Assembly (NCBI GenBank): GCA_023525975.1
Contig: CM042023.1
Coordinates: 16,727,501 to 16,791,500, forward strand
DNA from: Smallanthus sonchifolius
Lineage: Eukaryota; Streptophyta; Magnoliopsida; Asterales; Asteraceae
Direction of reading: 5' to 3'
Length of the DNA stretch: 64,000 bases
Position numbers and translations under genes: made by a program. Positions within the stretch are counted from its first letter, which is position 1. The number at the start of each line of letters is the position of its first letter. The notes beneath the pieces are model-generated. The model was not told the DNA's origin. It saw nothing but the letters and a program-made list of their open reading frames with translations, and did no database searches. Shown piece after piece: positions 12,136 to 22,261 of the stretch.

Positions 12136-12824
12136 CACTTTGATTGACAGAATTCGTCCTGTATATTTTTATGTTCAAATCTTGAATTTGACACACTTTT
12201 CTTGTTATCTTACTTGCGATTGAACCTTTTGTAGGCTTAGATACGGTTTTAAAGAAAATAAAGTGGATAATATCGAGTTTTTACCTTAAAACCGAGATGA
12301 AGATGATGAAAGAAAACAGAGAAGAGTCTTGAATCTTCTGTTAAACTTTCTTTAGAACACTTGAAATCTTCTTAAAATACCGAATTGTGGTGGATTTCTG
12401 CCTTAAACTGGACTTCGACTAGAAGGAGAATTGGGAAATTGCCGTATGAAAATGAGAAGTATGGAAGGGATTGTGGGATTTCGACTGAGGAGGTATGGTT
12501 TTTATCTGAATTTGAGTGTATTAGCAAGTGGGGGAATGGCTTCTCTGAATTTCGGCCGAAAAGTCAAGCAAGTGGGTTGGGGTTAAATAAATCAAACCAT
12601 TTGATTTAAGTGTAAATTTAACCACTAGTGTTCGTATTTAGTCGGGTTATCCTGGTACGTGAACCGGTAACTCCTAGAATTACCAGAATGTGAAATGAGA
12701 CCCTGTACGATTTTTGTTAGACCTTAATGTCCTTGTTTGTGAAATTAAGTAAATCACAAAACAATTATAATTTAAACTTGTTTATAACATGTACGGATAT
12801 TGACCTGAAATGTCTGGTGTCACA

Positions 12825-12829
12825 CCTTT
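12825..12829. repeat. Target-site duplication CCTTT, right copy
   Basis: Exact copy of 2841-2845, directly after the right LTR. Confidence 0.93.
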
Positions 12830-13368
12830 AGATCATCCCAAGATAGCTGGTAAGCAGTCTGTCTTCCCAAGGTTTTCATCTGAGAATTCCACCAGGTTAA
12901 TGCTTTGTCAGCAAGTGTGCAAGTGGCATATTTCTCCATACAGTCGGCTGTGCATTCACTAATATCAATTACAGATTCCATCTTCTCAATCCACCTCATC
13001 AGGCCTACTGCACCCTCGGTGCCATTGAAGTTGCGAGGGTTGCAGGATAGAAAAGCCTTATAAGTGCACTTCTTGTTCGAAGCATCTGTAGGGTCACAAG
13101 TCAATATTTTAATAATGTTGTTATCTTAGATCGCGACTATGTTTCAGAGGTGTTTACACATCCTATTACCTCTAGAACCTCCAGTAGTGTCACTGCCTCC
13201 TGCACCTCCTCCTCTACCACTACCATTTCCTCCGACGTTATTCCGATTGGCTTCGTACTGCTCCAAGGTGGCGGCTACACGTTGGGATATGAGTTGCTCA
13301 ACTTCTGCGGAAATCGTCGTGTTGTTTTCACCAGTAGTGTCACGCGGTGTCCTTCTTTTGGGTGCCAT
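12825..13368 (-). pseudogene. Outer element gag, N-terminal part, broken
   Basis: The start ATG at 13368 opens MAPKRRTPRDTTGENN, a usual gag start for this lineage. It is followed by a residue stretch like EQLISQRVAATLEQYEANR and a Gly-rich segment, then a stop at about 13144. A second frame from 13104 gives CTYKAFLSCNPRNFNGTEGA, then LADKALTWWNSQ and QLSWDDLK, the conserved gag capsid core. The reading continues at 2840 on the other side of the inner insertion (MMIEEYCP). About 40 bases between the two frames carry stops, so gag was already decayed or frameshifted besides being split. Confidence 0.87.
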
Positions 13369-13536
13369 GGGTCTGAAGTCGAAATGGGGTTAGTGTGTGA
13401 CGATATTCAGTGTCTATGGTATCCGTATAATATGATGATAAGTTATGAAATGCATATGCAATGAAAAATGTCTCAGTGAGTCATTTAGAATATAGACTAG
13501 GTTCAATTTTAGACTCCTAGTTCGCTATAATCAATG

Positions 13537-13548
13537 GCTCTGATACCA
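13537..13548 (-). other. Primer binding site for initiator tRNA-Met, outer element
   Basis: Minus-strand TGGTATCAGAGC lies three bases inside the LTR at 13552, identical to the site in the inner element. Confidence 0.88.
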
Positions 13549-13551
13549 ATC

Positions 13552-15664
13552 TGTCACACCCCGCCAAGGCGGAAACGCGAGGCGCGACGTTACATGGTTT
13601 CCAAAGCATATGATTACCGCAAACACATACATGATAAATGGATACATAAATTAAGTTTAAAGTTTTACATTCCAAAATGTAAATTGAGTTACAAAAAGTG
13701 AAGATTTCGCAAATATGACTCCATTACAATGAGTTATACAAGAGAAATCCTCCAAAAGTTGTATCCATCGTGCATGCATGTATCCTACATTGTTAACCTT
13801 GCGATCACGTTCAATTTCCTGAAAAACATACTTAAAATTGTCAACACTAGGTTGGTGAGTTCACAGGTTTAATCAAATAGTTCTTTGTAAAATTCAATCG
13901 TTCGTAAATAGTTTCAGGTGTATGTGATAAACAGAATAAGAATTGTTGACCCATTTGTAAACTAGCTAGGAATACAAATAATATGTTCATACATGAGGCG
14001 TAACCAAACCATGACAATTGTACACGCCCCTAATTTCGTTATCCGGTTCTATGCGGCCATAAATCCTCCAGATTGTGGTTAGCGCGACTAACCATGACCG
14101 GGAGACGTCACTCTCCATAGTACTATTCATAGGACCCTAGGCTACAGTTAATGGTTACTACGTTGTTCCAGGGGACTTTAGCGGCCTCACTTGTTGTTCT
14201 CATCTCATGTAAACATAAAAGTCGTGCCTTATTATCTTGTTATCCCATAAAATAGTTGTAAGTATGTTCTTCCCCCAAATATTGAAAAACAGTAAAAAGG
14301 GGCCGTGAAACTCACCTTGTTTTTGTGTATATTTGTACTGATACTTGTTGTAGTCAAACTTGACTATTCGTACCCTAAATACCAAAGGGAAAATTGTGTT
14401 AAGACCGAACGTCTCATATTGCAAATTGTTCACCGACTTTGTAAATCTAGTTGTTTTTGTTTAAAATATCCTCTTAATGGTTCAACACTTGTTTCGTTAT
14501 AAAAACAGTTCCAAGTTACTGCCCAAAAAGGGGACTGACACAGGTATCGAAACTACCTAGTTTCGATTGGGCAATTGAGTATCGAAAATTCCTAGTTTCG
14601 ATTGAGTAGTTGGGTATCGAAACTACCTAGTTTCGATTGAGTATGACAGTTGTCAAAACTTCCTAGTTTCGATTGACAAGAAGGATATCGAAACTACATA
14701 GTTTCGATTGAACAACTAGTATGTAAACATGTATCGAAACTCCTAGTTTCGATTGAGTAACAGGTATCGAAACTATAGTTTCGATTACTGGACTTCTGTT
14801 TGACAGAATCAGTCCTGCATATTTTTATGTTTTAATCTTGAATTCGACACACTTTTCTTGTTATCTTACTTGCGTTTGAATATTTTGTATGTTTAGCTAC
14901 GGTTTTAAAGAAAATAATGTAGATAGTATCGAGTTTTTACCTTAAAACAGAGATGAAGATGATGAGAGAAAACAGAGAATGATCTTGATTCTTCTGTTAA
15001 ATTTCCTTTAGAAACACTTGAAGTTCTTCTTAAAACACCGTATTATGGTAGGTTTTGCCTTAGAACTTGACTTCGATTTGGTGAGAATTTGGGGAAAATT
15101 TGCCGTATGAAACCAGAAATATGACAAGGATTGTGAGATTGAGGCTGAGAAGGTATGGTTTTATCTGAGTTTTCTCAGGTATGATATGGGACGAGTGAAG
15201 GGGGGAATGGTCTTCTCTGGCTTCGGCCGAGAAAGTCAAAAGTGGTTTGAGGGTTAATAATTAATTTTAAGTATTAGTTTATTAATGGTATTAATATCAA
15301 TTAGAGTTTTAAGGGGTAATTTAATTCGGTTTAGATTCTTCACGGTGTTGTAAATTTAGCAAGTTTATGGCTCGTTAATGAAAAGTATTTAAATCTTAGA
15401 TTGTATAATTCGTCGAGGTGATTATTCGTAGGTATAAATACCTAAAGGTGACGATACGTGGTAACGTCTTCGAAAGGGTTCGTTATTTTACTTTTACTTA
15501 TACCGTATGTTTTAGTCTAAAAATAACTTATAGTCCAACGTAAAGTTTATGTAATATATATGTATATATATTTTTCTGGTTAATTAATTAAATCACAAAA
15601 ATAATTATATTGTAAACTTGTTTAATACATGTACGGATATTGACCTGAAATGTCGGGTGTCACA
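13552..15664 (-). repeat. 5' LTR of the outer element (2113 bp)
   Basis: The plus strand begins TGTCACACCCCGCC and ends GGGTGTCACA. Parts (for example 13898-14190 and 14780-14960) are clearly homologous to the inner LTR, while the first 300 bp differ, so the two are related subfamilies. Its partner LTR lies left of the window. The bases after it are GATTT, the expected first copy of a target duplication that cannot be checked here. Confidence 0.88.
14543..14790. repeat. Array of 7 palindromes in the outer LTR
   Basis: Same ATCGAAACT..AGTTTCGAT design as in the inner LTRs, with about seven units and more sequence decay. The array is therefore an ancestral feature of this LTR family. Confidence 0.82.
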
Positions 15665-16300
15665 GATTTACTTTTTGAAACCTTTTTGCATAGACTTAAT
15701 TACAATTCAATAATATGATATTATGTGTTATGTGCTTTATGCTTGAATGCTATGATTTAAGACTACATATACATGACATTAGTACAATCATTAACTCCGT
15801 ACAAGCCAACGGTTAACATTGATAGATCTATTGCGTCTGACAAACCCACCCGGTTAGGGTGTTTGTTACCGACTTTACATTAGGGTAACCTGCGTGTTAT
15901 GCCTCAGTCACAAGGTTTGATTGTACACACTTAGTTTAACTATAGATTCTCCGTAAATGCCTTATACACGTGTATCGTATGAATTGTATAAAACACTTTA
16001 AACTTGGTTGTGTGTCAAAACCTATGTATGCTCACCAACTTTTTAGTTGACCTTGTTTTCATCATGTTTCAGGTACTAATGCTTGAGAATAAGTACAAGC
16101 TGCTTCACTTAGGACCGAGGACCTATAATTTAAATTAATGAAACTATTTATGTATTTCTATTTTTCTTGTATTGTTGAATTCATGATTATTTATGATATG
16201 AAACTGTTTGTTTAAATATTTAAACTTTAGCAAACCTTGAGCTTTTGAACAGTCTACATGTCCCGCCCCGACGTATTCCGCCGTCGGTTGGGGTGTGACA
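15665..16300 (+). repeat. Fragment of an older gypsy LTR, plus orientation
   Basis: It ends GTCGGTTGGGGTGTGACA at 16300, an LTR 3' border of the same TGTGACA type but on the opposite strand. It includes the phrase ATGCTCACCAACTTTTTAGT common in such LTRs. Its left part is cut off by insertion of the outer element. It is followed by GATTGG, which resembles the start of the leader before a primer site, so it may be a truncated 5' LTR. Confidence 0.65.
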
Positions 16301-16309
16301 GATTGGCTT

Positions 16310-16700
16310 TCAAACTCGGCATCCATGAGAGGAACGAGAAATCCACTTCAAGTGATCTTTAACAATATCCCATGATGACATGCGAGTAAAGGGTCTGTTT
16401 TTGTTGAACACCTTACACTGTCTATGTGTCGTCTTCATTATGTCTTCATCCGATTGACGGCTCCGCCAATTGGTCACCTTGTTGTTGTATATAACGTTGA
16501 ACTTTGACATCTTTGTATTCATATCCTTCCATTTTGAATTAATTTGATGGATGTTTCGCCCCCAACTTGATTTGAAAATTTTTTTAGGATTCACTCCTAA
16601 AAAGAATTGGATTTACGTTGATTTACAATTTCTTGATCTTCGGAAATCACGATCCAAGCCTTCGCCAACGCCAATTCTTCATCATCGTTCCATGGCTATG
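16310..16700 (-). pseudogene. PIF/Harbinger ORF1-like (Myb/SANT-type) pseudogene
   Basis: On the minus strand, frames around 16695-16600 give DDEELALAKAW and ISEDQEI. 16594-16310 gives INSKWKDMNTKMSKFN, then QSDEDIMKTTHRQ and SSWDIVKDHLKW. This order matches the Myb/SANT-like DNA-binding protein often named glutathione S-transferase T3-like in plant annotations, the accessory ORF1 of PIF/Harbinger transposons or its domesticated relatives. At least one frameshift separates the two parts. The 3' end is cut at the LTR border at 16300. Confidence 0.68.
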
Positions 16701-17935
16701 GTTTCGCCCTAGTAGATGTAGCGCGTATGTTTTCTTCATTGGGGGGAGGGGGGTTGGGTTTCATTGCTCGACTCCTCAGATAATTGACGAGTTATGTTTG
16801 GGTTATGGTAATATAATGGGTTGAGGTTAGATTGTTTTTGCGGTAGACGAAAATCATTGTATGATAGTTGAGTGGGAAAGTGTTGAGAAATTTGTGAAGG
16901 AGAATTGACAAAGTGTTGAATTTATAGAAATGTTTGTGGGTTTGATTGATATTGTAGGCTGGGTTGGGTTGAGATTGATGTTGACTTTGCGATGATTCAG
17001 CTATATTTTAAGACTTGTTTCGGCTCAATCCGGCCTTAAATCCATTGAAAACAACAAAAATGAAAATTATTTAGAGATAGTAGGTCAAGAATTGTGTGAG
17101 GAAAAATGAAGAATTTAGTTGGTATTTATAGTGTTAATTTTTTTTTAAATCTAGTTGTTGCCGACCGTTGGGAAGTGGGAAGAGACTTGGGATCGGCATG
17201 AAGAACCCGATTTTACCACACCCTTTCCGTATGCACTCTCACCCCTCTAAAGATAACTCATAAAACGACTTAATGAGGGTGGATGCATGCGGTTATGGTG
17301 ACGACGGCAACGAGGGATGTGTATTTTAAAAAGAAGAGTATATTATAACTTTATTTATTATAGTTTTAATAAAAGTTTGATTATTGAATGTAGTATAAAA
17401 TTTTATTACAACTTAACAAGGCTAGAAGAGTGTATTAATAAAGTTATTACTATACATACAAATACGAACTTAAGAATAGTATCCAGACACAAACTTTCTA
17501 TGTATCTATAGTTTTACCCTATGTATCCATAGGTGTGAAAGATGTTTTTGTTTTTATATTATTTTAACTTTTATAATATTTTAATTTATATTATTAATTT
17601 TTAATTTTGTGCATATATTTTTTTTATAACTTCTAAAATATGATGTTTTACAGAATTTAGAGTGTGTCGTTGCGACGGGCCAAATTTGATCTACGTTTCA
17701 ATATAAATTTCGTTAAAAACCGAGCTTTCATTATAATGTACAAGTAATCGAACCACGGACGTACAAGTCGTCGAAGCTGCTTTAAGGTTTGGTTTTTTTT
17801 TGTTTTTCCTCTTACAACTTTAAAATATGATGTTTTATAGAATTCGGGATTTGTTGTTTCCATGTGTTTTTTATAAGCGTTTCGATGTGATTTTTTTTTA
17901 CTCCGTGAGTACGAGTGTATAGGTGGTGGAAACCG
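16701..17935. other. Non-coding A/T-rich stretch
   Basis: No coding frame above noise. The first 500 bases may be flanking sequence of the broken Harbinger-type gene. No clear terminal repeats were found. Confidence 0.5.
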
Positions 17936-18362
17936 AGTGTTACAAATTTAACACTTAACCGATACCGGCCGAACAACATCGATATCGGCGTTGTTTTTAT
18001 CGGAACTAATACCGGTATTCTTTTTTTTTTTTTTTCAATCGATAACGACTTTACTTTTTTGTTTTTCTCTTTCGTTTGCTATAGTGAGTGATGGTTCCGT
18101 ACTGGTACCGTAACGAACCGAACCGATACCGAAGAGTGTTACAAATTTTAACACTTAAACGATACCAGCCGAACTACGTCGGTACCAGCGTAGTTCTTAT
18201 CAGAACCGGTACCGGTATTCTTTGTTTTGGTTTTCGATCGATTTAAAATACTTGCCAATATCATTTTGAGCATCTAACGACTTTATTTTTTATTTTTTTG
18301 CTTTTATCTTTCGTTTGCTAAAGCGAGTATAAGTTCCGTACTGGTACCGTAAAGAACCGAAC
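17936..18362. repeat. Two tandem copies of a ~200-225 bp GGTACC-rich unit
   Basis: Copies at 17936-18135 and 18136-18362 both start GTGTTACAAATTT and contain CCGATACC/GGTACCG stretches and TTTCGTTTGCTA. Related GGTACCG-rich sequence recurs at 37606-37815, 47826-47910 and 55566-55700, so it belongs to a dispersed family, probably Helitron-associated. Confidence 0.72.
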
Positions 18363-19967
18363 ATACACCTACCAAATTCCCGACATGTAGCACGAAGAAA
18401 TCTCACTAGTTTTATAAAACTCTAGTTTTATAAAAAAAATATAAGTTTGCCTAGTGTTATCATCTCATATTCTCATCACCAACTTTTTTATATATAATTT
18501 TTTTAATCATTACCAGAGGACACGTTTATCACAAACTTAACTTATAATCAAAGGATATGTGTATTTTTAGTTTTAAATTTTAATATACTGAGATGGTGTC
18601 GTGTTTTAAAAAGAAGAAAAATAATTATATTTCAAGATAACATATTATACTTCAGTTTTTAATGTAAGTAACCTTCTAATTATTATTTTATTAAGATAAT
18701 ATACAATATGAAATTGTAATGTAACCGTTTAATAAAGTAACTGGCCATTTTACTGATTGTATGTCTATTATAGTATTTTATGACTTATTTTTTGTAACAT
18801 ATTATGTTTATATTTTCACATTTTTTTAGCGCACAACATTGTTGGAACTAACATAGTACAAAGTGTTTTTGTTTATTGCTAGTTAAGGATGTTTAATAAT
18901 ATTACGTAAAAGGTGTATTTTACAAAGTATAGCTTGTATATCATAATCTTGAAATTAAGTTGATTTTTTTTTCTTATGATTTAATGTAAATTTTTTATCC
19001 CGACCAGCTTTGACATGACCCATCTTTTGCTCCCACTGACGAAAATACTAAATCTGCCACCGGTTGTTGTTGTGGCCCTGCAGCCCAAAATATAATAGCA
19101 ACTAGTAAGAATGGTGGCACATAAGTTGGAAACATATATATTCTTTTTAAAACCAATGTGGTCAACCACGAAAAAAGACTGTGGTCGACCGGCAAACTCG
19201 TAACATACCCGTTGTATGAAATTTGAAATTCACTAGGGTCAGTCTTCCCCGACCCCACTATAGTACCTCCGCCACTGAACAGGTCAACGGACCCCCTTGA
19301 CACCCCTGATTCCGCCGATGCCATCACCAATTTACATAATAAAACACCACCACCTTAGTTTTAAAGATATCACTCTTATCCTAAAAACTTTTTGTAACTT
19401 GAATATTCTATAACATGCTTGTAGAATGTTAGTATCTAAGGTCTTGAACATGAACATTGATAGATATCCCACACCTGTAACCATCGAATATATGATCCAA
19501 TTTATGAAATATATGTGCACCAACAGACAAACAACTGATGCACATTAGATTATGAAAAGACAGTGAATCATAACGATTTGAAACCAATGTGAACACCAAG
19601 AAAAGAAAGTGAATCATAACGATAAAGCCGAAGTTGACTAGGATGAAAACGATCAAATCCTATAAAAGATAAATAATATTATTTAAAATTTAAAATTTAA
19701 AATTAATATACCTTAAATTTAGAATAATAATAAAGAAAGAGGTGAATAAATTTCAAACTTATTTGATGATTTAATAGTATGGTTTTCTTATTAAAAATAG
19801 AAAGAAGGTAAATCCAGCCCAGTGGAGAAAGGCCCACTCAAAATTGGGCCAGAACTCAGAAGTATATTTCAATCCTATAAAATTAGGCCTCTTACAAATT
19901 TATTAAAAAGGTCCTGCTAAAGCCCAAACCATAAGCCGACTCATTCACTCAGGGAAGACGTGCAAAA
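18363..19967. other. Intergenic, A/T-rich, with a possible MITE remnant
   Basis: Mostly simple A/T sequence. At 18981-19330 a 111-codon minus frame is open, but it contains CAGTGGCGGAGGT- and CGGTGGCAGATTT-like segments typical of hAT-type MITE ends and matches no protein I know, so I treat it as repeat-derived. Confidence 0.45.
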
Positions 19968-20215
19968 AAAAAAACCGGTTTTCAAACCGACCCAAACCGA
20001 TTATTAAAATGGTTTGAAACTGGTTCAAACCGCCAGTTTGGAACCGGTTTGTAAACCTATACACAGAAACCGGTTTAAACCAAACCGAACAAATCCAAAC
20101 CCCCTCAAAAACTGGTTTCAAACCGATTTAAAACAGGTCAAAACCGATCAAACCCCCCTCTCAAACCGGTTTCGGTTTGATTTCAAACCGGTTCGGTTTG
20201 AAAAACCGATTTGTG
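19968..20215. repeat. Degenerate AAACCGGTTT-rich palindromic tract
   Basis: About 250 bases are built from interleaved CCGGTTT and AAACCGG words, so both strands look alike. The same style of CGGTT/AACCG sequence recurs at 58390-58540. Expansion of a short palindromic word is the simplest explanation. Confidence 0.7.
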
Positions 20216-20572
20216 CATCTCTACTTCATGGGCAAATGCTCAAATCATCTGAAACCTCACAACATTCCACCAGATCCTCCGGATTTTGGCATGAATGTTA
20301 CTCCTCTTGCTGTCAATTACTCTAACTGTGGTGCGGGTTCAAGTGAGAGTGGTTTAATGCTGAAGTTTAAAATATTCCCTTTTCATTTAATTTTGATTTA
20401 AAAACATCAATTATTTATATCCTTACTTTATTTGAGGCTAAAAGAATCAGTACCAGTTTGGATTTAATGGATAATTTCTAAAAAGTTAAAAATACATATG
20501 AAATTTTGGTTTAATATAAACACCATTCATGTAATCTCTCTATAAAATATTATTAGCTGTAAGTAGTTTTTA
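20216..20572. other. Non-coding, possible unidentified gene fragment
   Basis: A short plus-strand frame (PHNIPPDPPDFGMNVTPLAV) has protein-like composition but no recognised family and is too short to support a call. Confidence 0.35.
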
Positions 20573-21819
20573 GAGCATCCACGGTGGATGAGAAAAACAC
20601 AAACAAACGTGTCATATCAGCTGCCGCATTAGATTTTCACTTACCATTTAAAAACACTCATTTTTACTCCAACACTACATACTTTTTCAAACACCCATTT
20701 TTTTTATATAAAACAATATTAAATATAGGTGTGTGAGAGAGGTTGGCCCACCAAACGCGTCCGCAGGCATTCAGATTTCCAGACGAGACCATCGTCGGAT
20801 GCAGGGGCGGACTTAGTAAGGCCGGGAAGGGTTCACCGGAACCCCCGAGTTTCGAAATTTTAATAAAACGCTATAGAAAAAAAATGGGGTGAACCCCTAT
20901 GATTTTAATTTTGAAATAAGACAAAAGTGTTTTTTTAAAATATAGGGTGAAAGATGTTTAAAACTCGTAGGGAACAACTCTAGGTAGTTTTTTTTTTAAT
21001 TCGTAAAGACTATTTAATTTATATTATATGTTTTTTAATTTCTAATGACGATATTTTTTTATTATTGTATCGTATTTTTATTATGTGATGAATCTTACAA
21101 GACCTGAAACTTTTTATGTCTGACCCTATGAAATTGGAGCATCTAAAACCAGTGAACCCCTTAGAAAAAATTATTGAATCCGCCACCGGTCAGATGGCTC
21201 CTCCAACGCGGCTGGCGTCCGCTTCCTTCATCGGCCTGATTCCTGCGCTTTTATGATTTAGTTTTCTTGCCTTTTGAATTTGACCATACTAGTCTCCAAA
21301 TATGCCATTTTGTCAAATAAATTTTGTTGAACGGTGTACTTTTATAATTCAAAGGGCGGTCAGCACAAGAGTTATGTATCAAATTTCGAAAGAAGTAATA
21401 TCTTCCGTAAATGTAATAATACATATTTACTTATTACCTTAATCATTTATGTATTTTTTTCCCTTTCTTAAAACCTTAATCATTAATCATGATCAATAAA
21501 CCACTTATATAATCACATAAAAGCATTCTCATTAGTTTATTTATCATTATCTTTATAATTTAATTAAAAACCACCATTTCATAAAAAAATTCTTCGTTTT
21601 TTAAAACCTCTTAAATCCTATTTCTTATCCTTATAATTTTAAAGAAATTGTTAAGGAATTGATATATTTAAGATTTCAGTGTACATTTTCTTATAATTTT
21701 AAGGATAAAGATAAGGTTTAAAAAATTTGATTTAAGACTTTTTTCAACTTAAATCTTTTTTTTTCCTTTACAATTTAATAATATGATATATATATATAAC
21801 AATACTGATGTGGATGCTC
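20573..21819. mobile_element. TIR DNA transposon (GAGCATCCAC ends), non-autonomous
   Basis: The inverted ends GAGCATCCAC and GTGGATGCTC are flanked by TA on both sides (20571-20572, 21820-21821). The element is 1247 bp with no transposase. It carries a nested 387 bp hAT-type MITE at 20802-21188. TA flanks suggest a mariner/Stowaway or other TA-targeting family. Confidence 0.65.
20802..21188. mobile_element. hAT-type MITE (387 bp)
   Basis: Starts CAGGGGCGGACTTAG and ends TGAATCCGCCACCG, imperfect inverted ends. It is flanked by an 8 bp duplication GTCGGATG/GTCAGATG with one mismatch. Its interior is homologous to the MITE at 55808-56164 in reverse orientation, which shows one family. Confidence 0.8.
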
Positions 21820-22261
21820 TAAGGGTGAAAGGAATACATCCTATTTCCCCCCAACTCATTCTCTCCTTCAAATCAGGGCAACATCATCTATTTCCTCAAA
21901 AAACTTAATTAAACTAAATCCACCAGCGTTGGTGATCGGGGCACATTTTTGTCAAGGTCAAAGGGGAGGGGCAGGGCTCATCCCTCTCCGAACTCCATTC
22001 CGTCCGTCCTCCATAACTGCTTCTCTCTATATCAAACTAGCATTATGTATAGCTTTTTTTCAATTATCGTAACCCTCTACTTAAAATTAATTTTATATTT
22101 AGCATGCCCTAAATTATAAATAAATAAAAGCAACTTAAAAAAATAACGATAATCAAAATAAAACGATGCAAAAATAATAAATGTTTATATCATAACATCA
22201 ACCGATCAAAAACCTGTGTAATTATACAAAGTAATTATGATCTTAACAACAGGATTTCACC
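21820..22261. other. 3' flank of the DUF761 gene
   Basis: A/T-rich sequence after the stop codon of the minus-strand gene. No other feature seen. Confidence 0.4.

Larger units (their letters stand above)
2846..12824 (-). mobile_element. Inner, nested Ty3/gypsy retrotransposon; structurally complete but lacking gag and protease
   Basis: It has two nearly identical LTRs (2846-5337 and 10403-12824), a tRNA-Met primer site at 10399-10388, a purine tract at 5348-5338 beside the 3' LTR, and a perfect CCTTT target duplication. Total length is 9979 bp. The internal 5 kb holds only pol remnants (5338-7785) joined to 2.6 kb of sequence with no recognisable coding (7786-10387). There is no gag, protease or N-terminal reverse transcriptase. 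The LTRs differ by one 70 bp array deletion and about three substitutions seen by eye, so insertion was recent. A young element without gag must have been moved by proteins from a relative. Confidence 0.92.
10403..12824 (-). repeat. 5' LTR of the inner element (2422 bp)
   Basis: Same ends and body as 2846-5337. Differences seen by eye are C/A at 2969, G/A at 2973, T/A at 3359 (left-copy coordinates) and loss of two palindrome units. As the 5' LTR it should hold the promoter. Confidence 0.93.
1..15664 (-). mobile_element. Outer Ty3/gypsy (Tekay/Del-like) retrotransposon, cut by the left window edge
   Basis: Minus-strand LTR retrotransposon. In its own 5' to 3' order it has a 5' LTR (15664-13552), a tRNA-Met primer site (13548-13537), gag beginning near 13368, the rest of gag after an interruption (from 2840), zinc knuckles, protease and reverse transcriptase down to the window edge. 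The 3' half and 3' LTR lie left of position 1. A younger element (2846-12824) is inserted in gag. The reverse transcriptase sequence and LTR of over 2 kb suggest the Tekay/Del chromovirus lineage, but the diagnostic integrase chromodomain is outside the window. Coding is broken by stop codons, so it is probably dead. Confidence 0.9.

Noticed and set aside
18995..19330. 111-codon minus-strand ORF
   Set aside because: Contains hAT-MITE-like end motifs and matches no known family; treated as repeat-derived.
20014..20325. 103-codon plus ORF
   Set aside because: First two thirds are the AAACCGGTTT repeat; the tail is unrecognised.
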